Positions 37,239 to 48,426 of a stretch of DNA of 64,000 bases are shown here, one piece after another. This DNA comes from Rhizophagus sp. LPA8_4_AMF. Taxonomy: Eukaryota; Glomeromycota; Glomeromycetes; Glomerales; Glomeraceae. Every line of letters starts with the position of its first letter. The first letter of the stretch is position 1. The translations under genes were made by a program, and so were the position numbers. The notes beneath the pieces are model-generated. The model worked only from the letters and a program-made list of their open reading frames with translations, did no database searches and was not told the origin of the DNA. The stretch is taken from positions 1 through 64,000 of the forward strand of contig JADRCO010000029.1 of the NCBI GenBank assembly GCA_021464525.1. The letters run 5' to 3'.

Positions 37239-37669
37239 TATAAAATGCGATGGATTATGTTTTTTTGATTTCAACCAATCACGTAGAATCTAATTATGAC
37301 GAATTTCATTAAATAAATGTAATGTAAATATTTATTAGGCACTCATTCTTATTAGTAATTCCTGAATTATTTGATATTTAACAATAAGCGATTCTATTAG
37401 TTCAGTGATACTTGACTTATGATTATTTGAAAACTTGATTGGTAATAAATTTATTTACTACTTTGACCGAGTTCTCTATTTCAGCTGTTATATTTATTTC
37501 GTAATCGGGTATGTATAATTATAAACTTGTTTTTTGTTGGTAGAATAAGCATTATTTTTTTATCAATCAATTAAAAATATCGAGAATAAGTGCATGAGAG
37601 AACTTGTTCAACAACTGATTTGATAGATACAGTAAATGTAACTTGTAAATACGACAATTAAGTTTATTA

Positions 37670-37735
37670 TTCAATTTTAGCTTGTATAATTGACCATGTT
37701 TATTTATTTAATACAGCCATAAGAAAGATAAATTA
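37670..37735 (+). pseudogene. Fragment of a second YdcZ/DUF606 exon
   Basis: About 60 bp resembling the last YdcZ exon at 37108-37168: the shared core is TTAGCTTGTATAATTGA, followed by a diverged CA(T/...)TTGGTTTATTTG-like stretch and CAGCCATAAGAAA for GTAACTGCAAGAAA. It is too short to be functional. It points to a former tandem copy about 560 bp downstream. Confidence 0.55.
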
Positions 37736-39000
37736 ATTTTTGTATAATATAATTCAACAGAAAGTCGTTCATCATCAGGCAATCTATCTTTAGCATCTAA
37801 TCGCAAATTTATGACTTGACTCAGGAGTGGTTATATTTCTCAACAACTGCATAAAAAGATATTTATGTATTGCTGCCCTAGAATCAAAATAATATTCTAT
37901 AAAGAAAATTACACTAATTATATTAGCTGTTCCAATAAATAGGAGCTTTATTTGTCGTTGTTGTTGACGTTGAGTTTATTGCATGTCGCTGAAAAATGAA
38001 AGGTATTTTACGGACATTATGTGAAGAATAAACGATAATTCCTAAATATATGGGGCGGTATCAAAGAGAAACTCATGATGCTTTAATATCACAAATTCGA
38101 TTTTAATTATATTTAACATAAATAAATAAATATATTTTATAAAAAATTTTTTTTTTTTTATTTGATCATGAGATAACCCTTGAGAGGTGATAAAATACAT
38201 TTATACTCGAAAATATATTATAATTGAACCATAATTGGATATCCTAATAGTTAGGGGTTCTCAATTGTCTAATTATTTAAGTGTTCAAAGAGAAATATAG
38301 AAAGAAAAGAAAAGAAACGAAGAAAAAGAATAAACAAAAAATTAAGTGCCAATCTCTAAATAAGGTAAGTTACAAAAGGTAAAAACTACCAAATGTCCAT
38401 AAATTAATTTAGACTTTTTGATAATTTATATATATATTTTTTTGAGCTTGAGCTTTTAACCGGTGCCTTTTCTTTTGCTCTCTTGCTGACCGGCTAAAAA
38501 AGAATTTTTTTATTAAAATTTAGATAGAGATGACGTAAAAACGAAGAAAATTAAGTGAAGAATTTTGATGTCGCGTTTATTGAAAATCGTACAACTATAT
38601 TTTCCTATGTAGAGCTAGTTATCGGATTACTATACTAAGAATAGCGCAGTTTTTTAGGTAATAACTTGATATCTAGTTAATTTTATTAATGTTGTGGAAT
38701 AAGGGGTTGAAAATATTTTCGTTTTAACTGTGTGTATCAATCTGTGTATATCATTATTTATTCTTTTTCTTATTTGATAAGACTAACAATGTCATTTTGA
38801 TTTTAGGATTCGTTCATGGTAAAGTTCATGATAAAGTTCATGTTAAAAAGGGTGGTAAAAACTTCTCATAATTCCATTTCCAATTTCCGCTTACTATAAT
38901 CGTTATTTTACTATTTAGCAAATTTTTACCGTATCTTTACCTCAATCTCTCTGAAATTTCCGTAAATCAGATGTATTAATAATGTTATAATATATACTGT
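37736..39000. other. AT-rich spacer
   Basis: No gene recognised. At 38812-38847 there are three 12-bp direct repeats of GTTCATG(G/A/T)TAAA. They sit after a possible splice acceptor, so an orphan exon is possible but unsupported. Confidence 0.35.
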
Positions 39001-39002
39001 AA

Positions 39003-39475
39003 TTTCCTAATTCCGCTACCTTTTGATATAATTTAAATGCCATTTGTTTTATCAACATTGGTTCCAATTCCTTTACTGTAACAAAATCCTAACATTGTCA
39101 TTCCATCCATATGTTCTTCTTCGCTAATTTTTTAAATAATTTAAAAGCTTTGTCATAATCTTTCTCAACAAAACTTCCAATTCTATACATATTAGCGAGA
39201 TCATACATTGCCGGTAAATATCCATTACTCATAGCCTTTCATACCAATAAATTGCTTGTACCATATCTCTTGCAATTCCCTTCCCATTATTAAACATTGA
39301 AGCAAGAATATGTTGAGCTTTACTACTTCCTAAATTCGCTGATTTTTGATATAATTCAAGCACCTTTTGTTTATCAATGTCAGTTGCAATTTTACATTCA
39401 TAACAATATCCTAACATCATTATTCCGTTTGCATATTCTCCTTCGGCCGATATTTTAAAATGCCTTGACTTACAA
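39003..39475 (-). pseudogene. Sel1-repeat protein fragment
   Basis: The minus strand encodes consecutive Sel1-like repeats: KHFKISAEGEYANG, MLGYCYECKIATDIDK, ALELYQKSA-like VLELYQKSANLGSSKAQ, FNNGKGIARDMVQAIYWYE, then in another frame NGYLPAMYDLANMYRIGS and DYDKAFKLFKKL, then MTMLGFCYSKGIGTN. At least two frame changes and no start place it as a remnant of a larger Sel1 gene. Confidence 0.75.
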
Positions 39476-39538
39476 GATAGAAAGGAATTTTGTCAACTTT
39501 AGAAGTTTTTAGCGATGATATGCATAAAAATGAGTAGG

Positions 39539-39722
39539 TACAATTGTCAATGATTCGTCCCTTCCTATAACGAATTTTGATATAACGAATCACGTGATTC
39601 TTAGCCAATAAAATAGGTCAATTTTCCCTCGCTATAGCGAAGCAACCAATCAAATTCTTCAAATTCTTCGCTAACTTGTTATAACGAATTTGAGGTTCTT
39701 CGCTATATCAAGGTAGGCTGTA
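39539..39722. mobile_element. MITE-like element (pogo/Tigger-type ends)
   Basis: Starts TACAATTGTC and ends in the complement of TACAGCCTACC. Both arms carry inward motifs of the form CTATAACGAA / CGCTATATC-style sequence typical of non-autonomous pogo-type elements (left arm CCTATAACGAA and GATATAACGAA, right arm TTATAACGAA and CGCTATATC). It is about 184 bp with no coding capacity. It lies between two oppositely oriented Sel1 remnants. Confidence 0.55.
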
Positions 39723-39723
39723 T

Positions 39724-39855
39724 AGAGCTCAATATAATCTTGCCCTTTAGGTATAATTATGGAATAGGAATTAAGAAGGATTTAGATAAAGCAATTTATT
39801 GGTATGAAATGTCCGCTAATCAAGGATTTCATAGGGCTCAAAAATAAATTTAGGA
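39724..39855 (+). pseudogene. Sel1-repeat fragment, plus strand
   Basis: Plus-strand sequence encodes AQYNLAL then, after a frame change, YNYGIGIKKDLDKAIYWYE and MSANQGFHRAQK, a single Sel1 repeat ending in a stop. It points away from the minus-strand Sel1 fragment, with the MITE-like element between them. Confidence 0.65.
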
Positions 39856-42800
39856 TTCTTACAAAGATTAGAAATAGGTAATAACGCAGTAAAATACATC
39901 ACATTTTTTAGGATATATTATTTATTATATTATATAATTTACTTTATTTAAAATAAGTTGTAATATTTAAATAAATTTAAAATTTTCACATTTTATTTAT
40001 TACTGAATTGCGTTCATACGAAAATTTTCATTTTAACGATAAAAAAAAGTATATTTTTTTATACCTCATGTGATAGATGACCATACATACTGTAGCTATC
40101 CCGTTCACCACATGACAGTTTGACAGTGGCGCGATCACTGATATGTTTATTTCACACAAAAAAAATTACTTTCGCTCTCTTTGTTAATAAAAACTAAAAA
40201 CTTAACGTGTCGCAGTTTACACTTGCTTTTATATATATATATTTTTATAAATCTATAAAATCTATAGTATATAATATATATTACATGAAAATTTCAAAAT
40301 ACCTAAAGAGAAAAAACCTACCAAAGACAGTAATAAAAAAAACAATTAAAGCAAACAGTATGTAATTCCGACACGCGTTCCTACTTCAGACAACACTTTG
40401 TAGCTACCCAACTAGCGTTCCAAACCTGTCCCACATAACATTGAGTGAGAAATCCCAGTCTCAGAAAGTGTCCTTGAAGTTGAATGGTAAATTGGTATAT
40501 CTACGTGTCTCAGACCTCTTCATCAGATCTAAATTCCAAAATTCCTCGCGTAATATTTAATAGTTAGCTTAGTCTTTTATTTCAATCATTGTATGTATTT
40601 TGTAGTACGTGAAAAACGCTACCACTTCATCAGATAGTATGAAGGCGTAGTATTGAGGGAGATATAGATAGATCTTTATCTATATCAAACTCCAGTTTTG
40701 CTTTTGTTTATTGTATGTTCTTTATCATATAATTAATAAAGTATTACGTTTTATCACAAAAAAAGAAATATTAATTATAATATGTTCGTTTACTAATCAT
40801 AATTTTTTTTAAAAAATTAAAAGTGAACGGCTTTACAAAAGCCCTGAATAAGTAATTTCGTAGTTAGGCTTTAGCGATTATGTAACATCAAATTTATTCG
40901 AAAATTTATAAATGTATGTAATCTTAAAAGTTTACGAAATATATGAAATTTGAAATAATTGTTACATGATTACTCAAAATATTTTTTTTTTCGATTCAAT
41001 TATTTATGAGTAAATATTCTGACCTGGTTAATGCGATAATTTACTTTTAGTTTATTATTTACTTATAGCTATGCTTTAAGATCATAGTTAGTCTTGTATA
41101 TGATCTAATCACGTGAATCGTGTTTTATAAAGTGCTTTTAAAAAATTTGGTTTTCTCAAGTCTTTGCCAGTTTGGTTTGAAACCGGATTTTCCTCTAACT
41201 ATTTATCCCTGTATATTATTTTCCCATTCCACATTAATGCTGACCTCCACCCGTAACTCCCTTTCCTGATTTAATAAATGTAACCTAATCTATGGCGAAA
41301 TCGTGAAAAGCTTCAAGCTAATTAAGACCGCGAGAGGGGCCTCTAAGTTGATCGGATATGTCAAAAATGAGAAGACCTCCACAGAGTTTTAAAATACGTT
41401 GACAACATTGGGTCGAATCTGAATCATTATGGTATCGACAAGGGACCTCTCACGGCAAAAAGAGCACAAAACCGATTGTTGATTCGTCGGATGATGTATC
41501 ACGAAACAAAAAGAAGAATAAGAACTCTAAGAAAAAGGAGCGACTTCAAGTACTGAGAAAGGTAAACCTAAATTTAAAAAGGGAACGATCGCAAACAGGA
41601 GATTTTGGCAGAGATTTTGGCGACGTTGAAATGTTTAGTTTAGCAGTAGTCGTAGTCTCTTTTCTTCATGTAGCACTAATTGTGCGTGAATTATCCTTTA
41701 TTAAGAACAATTTTATTGTCTATTAACTGCACCACATCATTCCTCCTCTTACAGTATTTACAGGTGGCATTTTTAACGAAGGACCAATACGAGAATAGGT
41801 AAAATAATCGTGTTTTCAGTTCTTAACAGGATTAGTTTTTCTATTTTGTGCGGACAGGATATCGTTGGATTCGATTTCCTGTTGTTTTTTTTCCCCTTTT
41901 TTTCTTTTTGTCTTCGTGATGACTTGGTTTACAGTTTTATTATTTGATTCTATTATGTTGCATTTTCGACATTTTCAACAAAAGATTTGATAATTTGTTT
42001 ATGTAAATGTCCGAATTACTCATAAAGAATTACAGATTACAGGTAAATATCCCAAGGAATTATCCCAAATATCCCTCGTTTTGAAATCACTAACCAATTA
42101 TAAAATAAATTTTATAAAGAAATTTCCTGGTGTTTAATTACAATTTAATTACAATATAAACATTTCGCACATTAAATTAGTTTTATAAAAGTTTGAAGAG
42201 ACGAAACTATTTATGGATTTTTTTCTTTTAAATAGAATGTCAATAGTAGTACAAGCAAAGCCACCGTGTTTAACGTGATTCATAATTTCATTTTATAATC
42301 TTGGCCAAAATTTCTAATTCTGGCCTGAATTATGAACATATTTTCATTAGAAGATGCGCACCTTCGAAAAATATGAACATGATATTTTATTTTTAGTTGC
42401 TATGATTATTGCTGGTACAAGTTAAATTATTAAATTGCGAATTAATATATCAAATTTTTTTTTATCAACAAGATCGATTGATTGATTGTATCGGTCGTAA
42501 TAGATTAAATAATTAGTATCAAGTGTTTGTTGGTTACAAATTTTTTTGGTAATGTGATCCAGTATTCATTCCATAATAAGTAATAACACATCAAAAGTCA
42601 AAGTTATTATCAATCTTCTTTAATATAGGTTTATATTCTTAACTATATTGTTTAAATGACAGTATATCAGAGTCAACAGAACATTTAATTATAAAATTTC
42701 GAGCAGAAATTTCTTCGAATTATATTACGCATATTAATACCCAATTATTATATAAGTTCATTTTAAACATCATCAATTAGTAATAAAATCTCACGTATAA

Positions 42801-43144
42801 GGCAGTAAACCTTTATTTGCAATTATTTATTACAATTTTTTAAACTGTGATTTCTGCGGAAACGAAACATAATAAAGCAACGTAGTTTTCAGTCAAACAT
42901 TTTATTTTCATATGCAAAAGAAGTCTTTACGCGAAACACAGGTCAAACCCTCCAAACGGATATTATGATCCGTTATACGGTAGACAGTCGGTAGACGTTA
43001 TTGACTTGTTAAATATATTATTGTACGGATATTCATAGTTTGTTATTGACCGATAATTTTAAAGTTTATTAAGGTTATAATACGGGAAATCACAATTCAA
43101 AAAAAATCTGAAGTTTGGGAGATATTATTTGCGAAAATTACCTA
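39856..43144. other. Gene-poor region, 3.3 kb
   Basis: No supported gene. At 40360-40560 there is a less AT-rich stretch of unknown origin. At about 41300-41720 the plus strand shows fragments of Lys/Arg-rich coding sequence (for example SSDDVSRNKKKNKNSKKKER, and in another frame EILAEILATLKCLV) that look like a decayed mobile-element protein. I cannot assign its family. Confidence 0.35.
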
Positions 43145-43540
43145 ATCTTTAATGAGGTTGAATACGAAAGTGATCAGGATATTTAAATGATACTACTGGA
43201 TAAAGTTTTGATGGCAAACTCTTCCATCCTGATACCTTCGGATACTTTGTACCATTAATTGTAAAAGCACAAGTTATCTAAATGAACAGTAACTTTGTAC
43301 CATTACTATATGATGCACAATAACTAAATACTTTGTAAAATTAGGCATGATCTTGGATGGCATGCATAATAACACTGGGAGGGTAACATATCAGTCACCC
43401 CTACGGTGGCCAATATTTTTTTTACCCATTCAAATCTTGCTGCTGAAATCGCTCTGCAACCGTATAATTTCTTTTCATATAATAATAGATATTGAGTATA
43501 GTTGCGAATTAACTACCGGTACTTTATAAATTCAAGCTAT
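43145..43540 (-). pseudogene. BTB-BACK-SPRY remnant with the middle deleted
   Basis: 43145-43330 (minus) matches the SPRY end of the family (region encoding the LPSKLYPVVSL and AFTVNG segments). 43425-43510 matches the BTB start (AILAA.. and the YGCR-AI segment). Nearly all BACK and the first half of SPRY are missing between them, and the frame is broken. A dead, internally deleted copy at the edge of the array. Confidence 0.75.
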
Positions 43541-44007
43541 GCTGCTATGAGGTTGACCATTAGTCTACTAAAAAATATTTTAAAAAAGTTTCCTAACCAA
43601 ATTTATTATTTATTTATGCATTTTTTAAGAAAAAAATTTTGATATCTACCTTCTGACTCTTGAGATGATACATGAAGCTTGGAGTAGGGTGAGTTCAGTG
43701 AGATCCATTTCGTTGAACTGTCATATAATTGACATTCTTTTTTTCAGGGTTTCTGGAAGCACTATCACGAAAAAATAAATTAGAATAAATTTACAGACAT
43801 TCCCATAATGAAAGTAAATAATAAATAAGTAAATATAAAAAAAATACTTTCGTTTCTCAAGCCTTTCAAGAAGTTCCAGAAGACAATCTACAAAAAAATG
43901 TTCCGTCATAATTCTCATTAAATTGTTGATATTTGAAAGCATTAGATAGCATAATTTTTGGTGGTACTTTTTTTTGATTGACTTTTTTGGTAAAAAGAAA
44001 TATTTAT

Positions 44008-44126
44008 TGTAGACCAAATCAAACCATGTCCCAAATCGTCCCATCAGCTCAAATTAGCAGTTTTAGGACATTATTAGAATGGGCCAATAATTTAGGCCGA
44101 TAGGACATGGTCAAGTTTGGTTTACA
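44008..44126. mobile_element. Small palindromic MITE-like element
   Basis: Left end TGTAGACCAAATCAAACCAT and the reverse complement of the right end, TGTAAACCAAACTTGACCAT, form imperfect terminal inverted repeats of about 25-30 bp around a 60-bp core, with GTCC blocks continuing the symmetry. No clear target-site duplication was found. No coding capacity. Confidence 0.5.
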
Positions 44127-44990
44127 ACATATTCAATGTAAATTTTGCTTTAAAATACTAACAAATCACAGACCTAATTACGTTATCAATAGTCAAAGAA
44201 CAAGCTTTGATAAAATAAATAAATTTTTTAAATCTTGAATAAAATGAATAATAAATGATGTTTTCTATTTATAATGAGTAAGGAGAAATGGAAAATCGGT
44301 GGGATTTCTAAAAATGCTTATTTTTTTAACGCGTTATTTAATGAAACGTTTACTAATGTTTCGGTTTTGCATTTTGAATTTCGGTTTATTATAAGTTTTA
44401 AAATAAAATTTAACACTAAATTCATAAATTTATAAACGATTTTTTTAATAAAAGAAAAGTTTTATATCTACCGTTAAGAAGTTCGAAGTATAACATGTAT
44501 TTTATTTATACCAAGTATAGTTTGCATCATACTTACTATACTTATCGGTACGAGTGTACGATACTATACTGTACAACATCGGTTAATTATTCTTTTCTAA
44601 TGGAAGGTCCACTACTCCCATCATTTCTGTAATTTTTTTTTGAAACAAATTTTAATGAAAACCATATTATTAAAATTGGGTGTTGATGTCGATTTTTAAT
44701 TGTACCGTTGAAGATTTTTCTAAGCCACAACTCTAATCTTTTCCGGTTTGACGATTTAAGCGTAATTTTAGAACAAATTATAAATACGAAAAAAGGAAAC
44801 TTTTTCATGATTTTTAAAATTTCTTGTAAGTCTTATTTTAATAGGTAAAAATAAATAAATTTTATTTATAAATCACATTTTAGGATCTTTTCATCAATTA
44901 ACTATTGCGGTTAGCAAAGATATTGAAATCTAGTTCTGCGAATTAATTATCATAAATAAACACTTAACACTTCAAAAGAAAGGGTATGAA
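44127..44990. other. Downstream flank of the first array gene
   Basis: AT-rich DNA. The part from about 44640 to 44990 resembles the flank at about 46730-47010 (shared AATCTTTTCCG, AAATCACATTTTAG, GCAAAGATATTGAAAT and AAAGAAAGGGTATGAATCAA), showing that the duplicated unit includes the 3' flank. The minus-strand frame 44587-44808 is not a gene. Confidence 0.6.
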
Positions 44991-46394
44991 TCAATTTTTT
45001 TGATGAGATTGAATTCGTAAACGACCTGGAAATCTTAATGATACTACCGGATAAAGTTTTGATGGTAAATTATTCCATTCTGATACCTCCGGATATTTTG
45101 CACCATTAACTGTAAAGGCACAAGTTCTTTTATTCATATCTAAATGAACAGTAATTTTTGTACCATCTCCAAATGGCGGACAATAATTTCTTGATCTAAT
45201 ATTAGGATTACAGCATTCGCCATTGGAACCTAATACCCATCCAGTAGACTGACCTCCTGCCCAGGATTTATAATAAAAATTTTCTGATGAACATATTCCA
45301 ACCCAAATATAATTACAACTTTTTTCGACAATGACATCCCATTCAAAAATACCCTTATTTAATGCCATATTTCCTCTAACACTTTGTTGTGAGTTACATT
45401 TATTTGGTGCTTGTACGACTTTTCCATTTTCCTCAATAATAAGATTTGATCCACATGCTTTTTGATCCCAAACGTACATCGTTGGTATTCCTCGAATATA
45501 ATTTAAGTTTGAATTATTTAACCTTACTATGTCTCGATAAACATTTAAAATTATTTTAGAAGGGATAATTTCTAATGGATCAATAACATCGGTTAAAATC
45601 TGTCCTTCAATTCGCTTGAAATCAATAAATTCAACCAAAGGTTCTAATTCTATAGCAACTTTTTGATGATCGGTAATAATTTTATTTTTTATTTGAACTG
45701 AATTATCCATTTGCATTTGTTCTAGGGTAGGTAACCGATTCATAAGAGTTGTATATGCATCACTAGAAACTCGTTTTGCTGCAAGAATAGCACAATATCG
45801 AAAAACTTCATATTCCGGTGTTGAAAAAGTCATTTCTTTTTCATATGTACAAGATAAAAGATATTTAAGACCGTCAATAGATAATCGACCAAATTCAATT
45901 GTGTTTAGTGGAATAGTAGCTACCGCTTCAACAAACAAATTTAATAGAATGTTATCTTCTGTTAATGGCATTTTTTCTGCGAATTTCGATAATAATTCTG
46001 GTGAATAATTTTCTGTAAGATTTTTTTCTAATGCATCTTTGAAAACTTTCATAATAAATTCCTGAAGGTCTGGTAATTGAAAATAGTCAGCAGCGTAAAA
46101 AGATTCAATTATATTATCCTTTGTTAAAGATTCTTCTTTAATTGATCCTGTATAGGTATATTCTAATACGATTTCTATTCCGGCGGAATTGATTTTTGGA
46201 AAAGAAATTTGATTTTCATAACTTTCCTTCATCCCATTATAAAGTAGACTCTCAAATACTTCAGATCTTGCTGCTAAAATTGCTCTACAAGCGTGTAATT
46301 TCTTTTCATCTTCACATAAAATTTCTAAATCGCTATATTTAGGATTATTTATTAACAATTTTAAATCTTGTTCTAATGAATATCCTCTCGTCAT
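44991..46394 (-). CDS. BTB-BACK-SPRY protein 3
   Basis: 467 residues, single exon, starting MTRGYSLEQDL. BTB at about 18-112 (SDLEILCEDEKK, ACRAILAARSEVF, NGMKESYE, YTYTGS). BACK-like helices to about 300 (NYSPELLSKFAEKM, STPEYEVFRYCAI, IDFKRIEGQILTDVIDPLEI). SPRY at about 315-465 (IFEWDVIVEKSC, WVGICSSENF, STGWVLGSNGECC, TKITVHLDMNKRTCAFTVNG, LPSKLYPVVSLRFPGR). Its nearest relative is the next gene (47011-48426), which lies in a 2.02-kb tandem duplicate. A 403-bp central part is identical between them at DNA level while the flanks differ, suggesting gene conversion. Probable CUL3-type substrate receptor, inferred from domains. Confidence 0.92.
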   Translation of the reverse strand: MTRGYSLEQDLKLLINNPKYSDLEILCEDEKKLHACRAILAARSEVFESLLYNGMKESYENQISFPKINSAGIEIVLEYTYTGSIKEESLTKDNIIESFYAADYFQLPDLQEFIMKVFKDALEKNLTENYSPELLSKFAEKMPLTEDNILLNLFVEAVATIPLNTIEFGRLSIDGLKYLLSCTYEKEMTFSTPEYEVFRYCAILAAKRVSSDAYTTLMNRLPTLEQMQMDNSVQIKNKIITDHQKVAIELEPLVEFIDFKRIEGQILTDVIDPLEIIPSKIILNVYRDIVRLNNSNLNYIRGIPTMYVWDQKACGSNLIIEENGKVVQAPNKCNSQQSVRGNMALNKGIFEWDVIVEKSCNYIWVGICSSENFYYKSWAGGQSTGWVLGSNGECCNPNIRSRNYCPPFGDGTKITVHLDMNKRTCAFTVNGAKYPEVSEWNNLPSKLYPVVSLRFPGRLRIQSHQKN

Positions 46395-47010
46395 TTTTTA
46401 AAGAAAAATGTTTAAGGAAAAAATACATAGTTCAATGTGGGTTATGTATAAGTTTGTACTATGTTTCACTATCCTTATGGAGAAAAATATTTCCGTTTTC
46501 CGTATTTAGCTGCGCCTTTATTATTTTGAAATTTGCATGTAATAATTAATAAAATTTTAATATAACGCTGAATAATTTGCTCTAATCTATCAATACTTCG
46601 GATTCTGCTGCTAAAATTGCTCTGTAACCACATAACTTTTCTCTATTATTACATAAAATCTCCAAATAATAGCTATACTTTGGATTATTTAATAATCTTC
46701 TTTCTTGATCATCGTTTTTGTGAAATTTTTTTTAAACAAACTTTAATTAAACCCGTTTTAATCTAAGCCACAAGTAACTAATCTTTTCCGTGATTTTAGA
46801 GTTAAGAAATTTTAAAAATCATGATAGGTTTCCTTCTTTCTTATTTTTAATTTAAAGTCTTATTTAATAGTAAAATAAATTTTTATTTGTAAATCACATT
46901 TTAGAATCTTTCCGTCAATTAATTATTGCGTTAGCAAAGATATTGAAATTTAGTTCTGTGAATTAATTATCATAAACAAACACTTAACACTTCCAAAGAA
47001 AGGGTATGAA
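46395..47010. other. Spacer with a BTB relic, part of the duplicated unit
   Basis: About 46590-46715 holds a decayed BTB start in minus orientation (region encoding the AILAARSEV-like and YKL segments, now broken). The rest matches the 3' flank of the neighbouring copy. The same arrangement recurs at 48427-48750. Confidence 0.65.
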
Positions 47011-48426
47011 TCAAATTTTTTGATGAGATTGAATTCGAAAACGACCTGGAAATCTTAATGATACTACCGGATAAAGTTTTGATGGTAAATTATTCCATTC
47101 TGATACCTCCGGATATTTTGCACCATTAACTGTAAAGGCACAAGTTCTTTTATTCATATCTAAATGAACAGTAATTTTTGTACCATCTTCAAATGATGGA
47201 CAATATTTTGATATAATTCCCGAATTATAACAATTACCACTGGAACTTAATACCCATCTAGTAGACTGACTTCCTGCCCAGGATTCATAATTAAAATTTT
47301 CTGATGAACATATTCCAACCCAAGCAGAATTACAATCTTTTTCAACAATAACATCCCATTCAAAGATACCTTTATTTTCTAATTCCATTTTACCTCTAAC
47401 ACTTTGTTGTGAGTTACATTTATTTTGTGCTTGTACGACCTTTCCATTATCCTCAATAATAAGATTTGATCCACATGTTTTTTCATCCCAAACGTACATC
47501 GTTTTTGGTATTCCTCGAATATAATTTAAGTTTGAATTATTTAACCTTACTATGTCTCGATAAACATTTAAAATTATTTTAGAAGGGACAATTTCTAATG
47601 GATCAATAACATCAGTTAAAATCTGTCCTTCAATTCGCTTGAAATCAATAAATTCAACCAAAGGGTTCAATTCTTTAGCAATATTTTGATGATCGATAAT
47701 AATTTTATTTTTTACTTGAACTGAATTATCCATTTGCATTTGTTCTAAGGTAGGTAACTGTTTCATAAGAGTTGTATATGCATCACTAGAAACTTGTTTT
47801 GCTGCAAGAATAGCACAATATCGAAAAACTTCATATTCCGGTGTTGAAAAAGTCATTTCTTTTTCATATGTACAAGATAAAAGATATTTAAGACCGTCAA
47901 TAGATAATCGACCAAATTCAATTGTGTTTAGTGGAATAGTAGCTACCGCTTCAACAAACAAATTTAATAGAATGTTATCTTCTGTTAATGGCATTTTTTC
48001 TGCGAATTTCGATAATAATTCTGGTGAATAATTTTCTGTAAGATTTTTTTCTAATGCATCTTTGAAAACTTTCATAATAAATTCCTGAAGGTCTGGTAAT
48101 TGAAAATAGTCAGCAGCGTAAAAAGATTCAATTATATTATCCTTTGTTAAAGATTCTTCTTTAATTGATCCTGTATAGGTATATTCTAATACGATTTCCA
48201 TTTCGGCGGAATTGATTTTTGGAAAATAAATTTGATTTACATAACTTTCCTTCATCCCATTATAAAGTAGTCTCTCAAATACTTCAGATCTTGCTGCTAA
48301 AATTGCTCTACAACTTCTACAACTGTATAATTTCTTTTCATCTTCACATAAAATTTCTAAATCACTATATTTAGGATTATTTATTAATAATCTTAAATCT
48401 TGAACTAATGTATATCCTCTCGCCAT
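47011..48426 (-). CDS. BTB-BACK-SPRY protein 4
   Basis: 471 residues, single exon, starting MARGYTLVQDL. Same domain order as protein 3, with BACK nearly identical. Distinct features: a 9-bp in-frame duplication in BTB (CRSCRAILAAR, near 48308-48325), and in SPRY the usual GWVLGSSG is RWVLSSSG, which replaces two conserved glycines. The variable loop is YNSGIISKYCPSFED. BTB, BACK and SPRY signatures (SDLEILCEDEKK, NYSPELLSKFAEKM, IFEWDVIVEKDC, TKITVHLDMNKRTCAF) are all present, so it should fold, although the glycine changes could alter the SPRY surface. Confidence 0.9.
   Translation of the reverse strand: MARGYTLVQDLRLLINNPKYSDLEILCEDEKKLYSCRSCRAILAARSEVFERLLYNGMKESYVNQIYFPKINSAEMEIVLEYTYTGSIKEESLTKDNIIESFYAADYFQLPDLQEFIMKVFKDALEKNLTENYSPELLSKFAEKMPLTEDNILLNLFVEAVATIPLNTIEFGRLSIDGLKYLLSCTYEKEMTFSTPEYEVFRYCAILAAKQVSSDAYTTLMKQLPTLEQMQMDNSVQVKNKIIIDHQNIAKELNPLVEFIDFKRIEGQILTDVIDPLEIVPSKIILNVYRDIVRLNNSNLNYIRGIPKTMYVWDEKTCGSNLIIEDNGKVVQAQNKCNSQQSVRGKMELENKGIFEWDVIVEKDCNSAWVGICSSENFNYESWAGSQSTRWVLSSSGNCYNSGIISKYCPSFEDGTKITVHLDMNKRTCAFTVNGAKYPEVSEWNNLPSKLYPVVSLRFPGRFRIQSHQKI

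Noticed and set aside
38812-38862. Possible terminal exon (FVHGKVHDKVHVKKGGKNFS)
   Set aside because: A single short open stretch after an AG, built on a 12-bp repeat, with no partner exons.
40360-40560. Less AT-rich patch as a possible gene or RNA
   Set aside because: No open frame, cloverleaf or repeat partner could be found within the window.
41300-41790. Possible mobile-element protein fragment (Lys/Arg-rich)
   Set aside because: The fragments fall in different frames and lack any diagnostic domain, so the family cannot be named.
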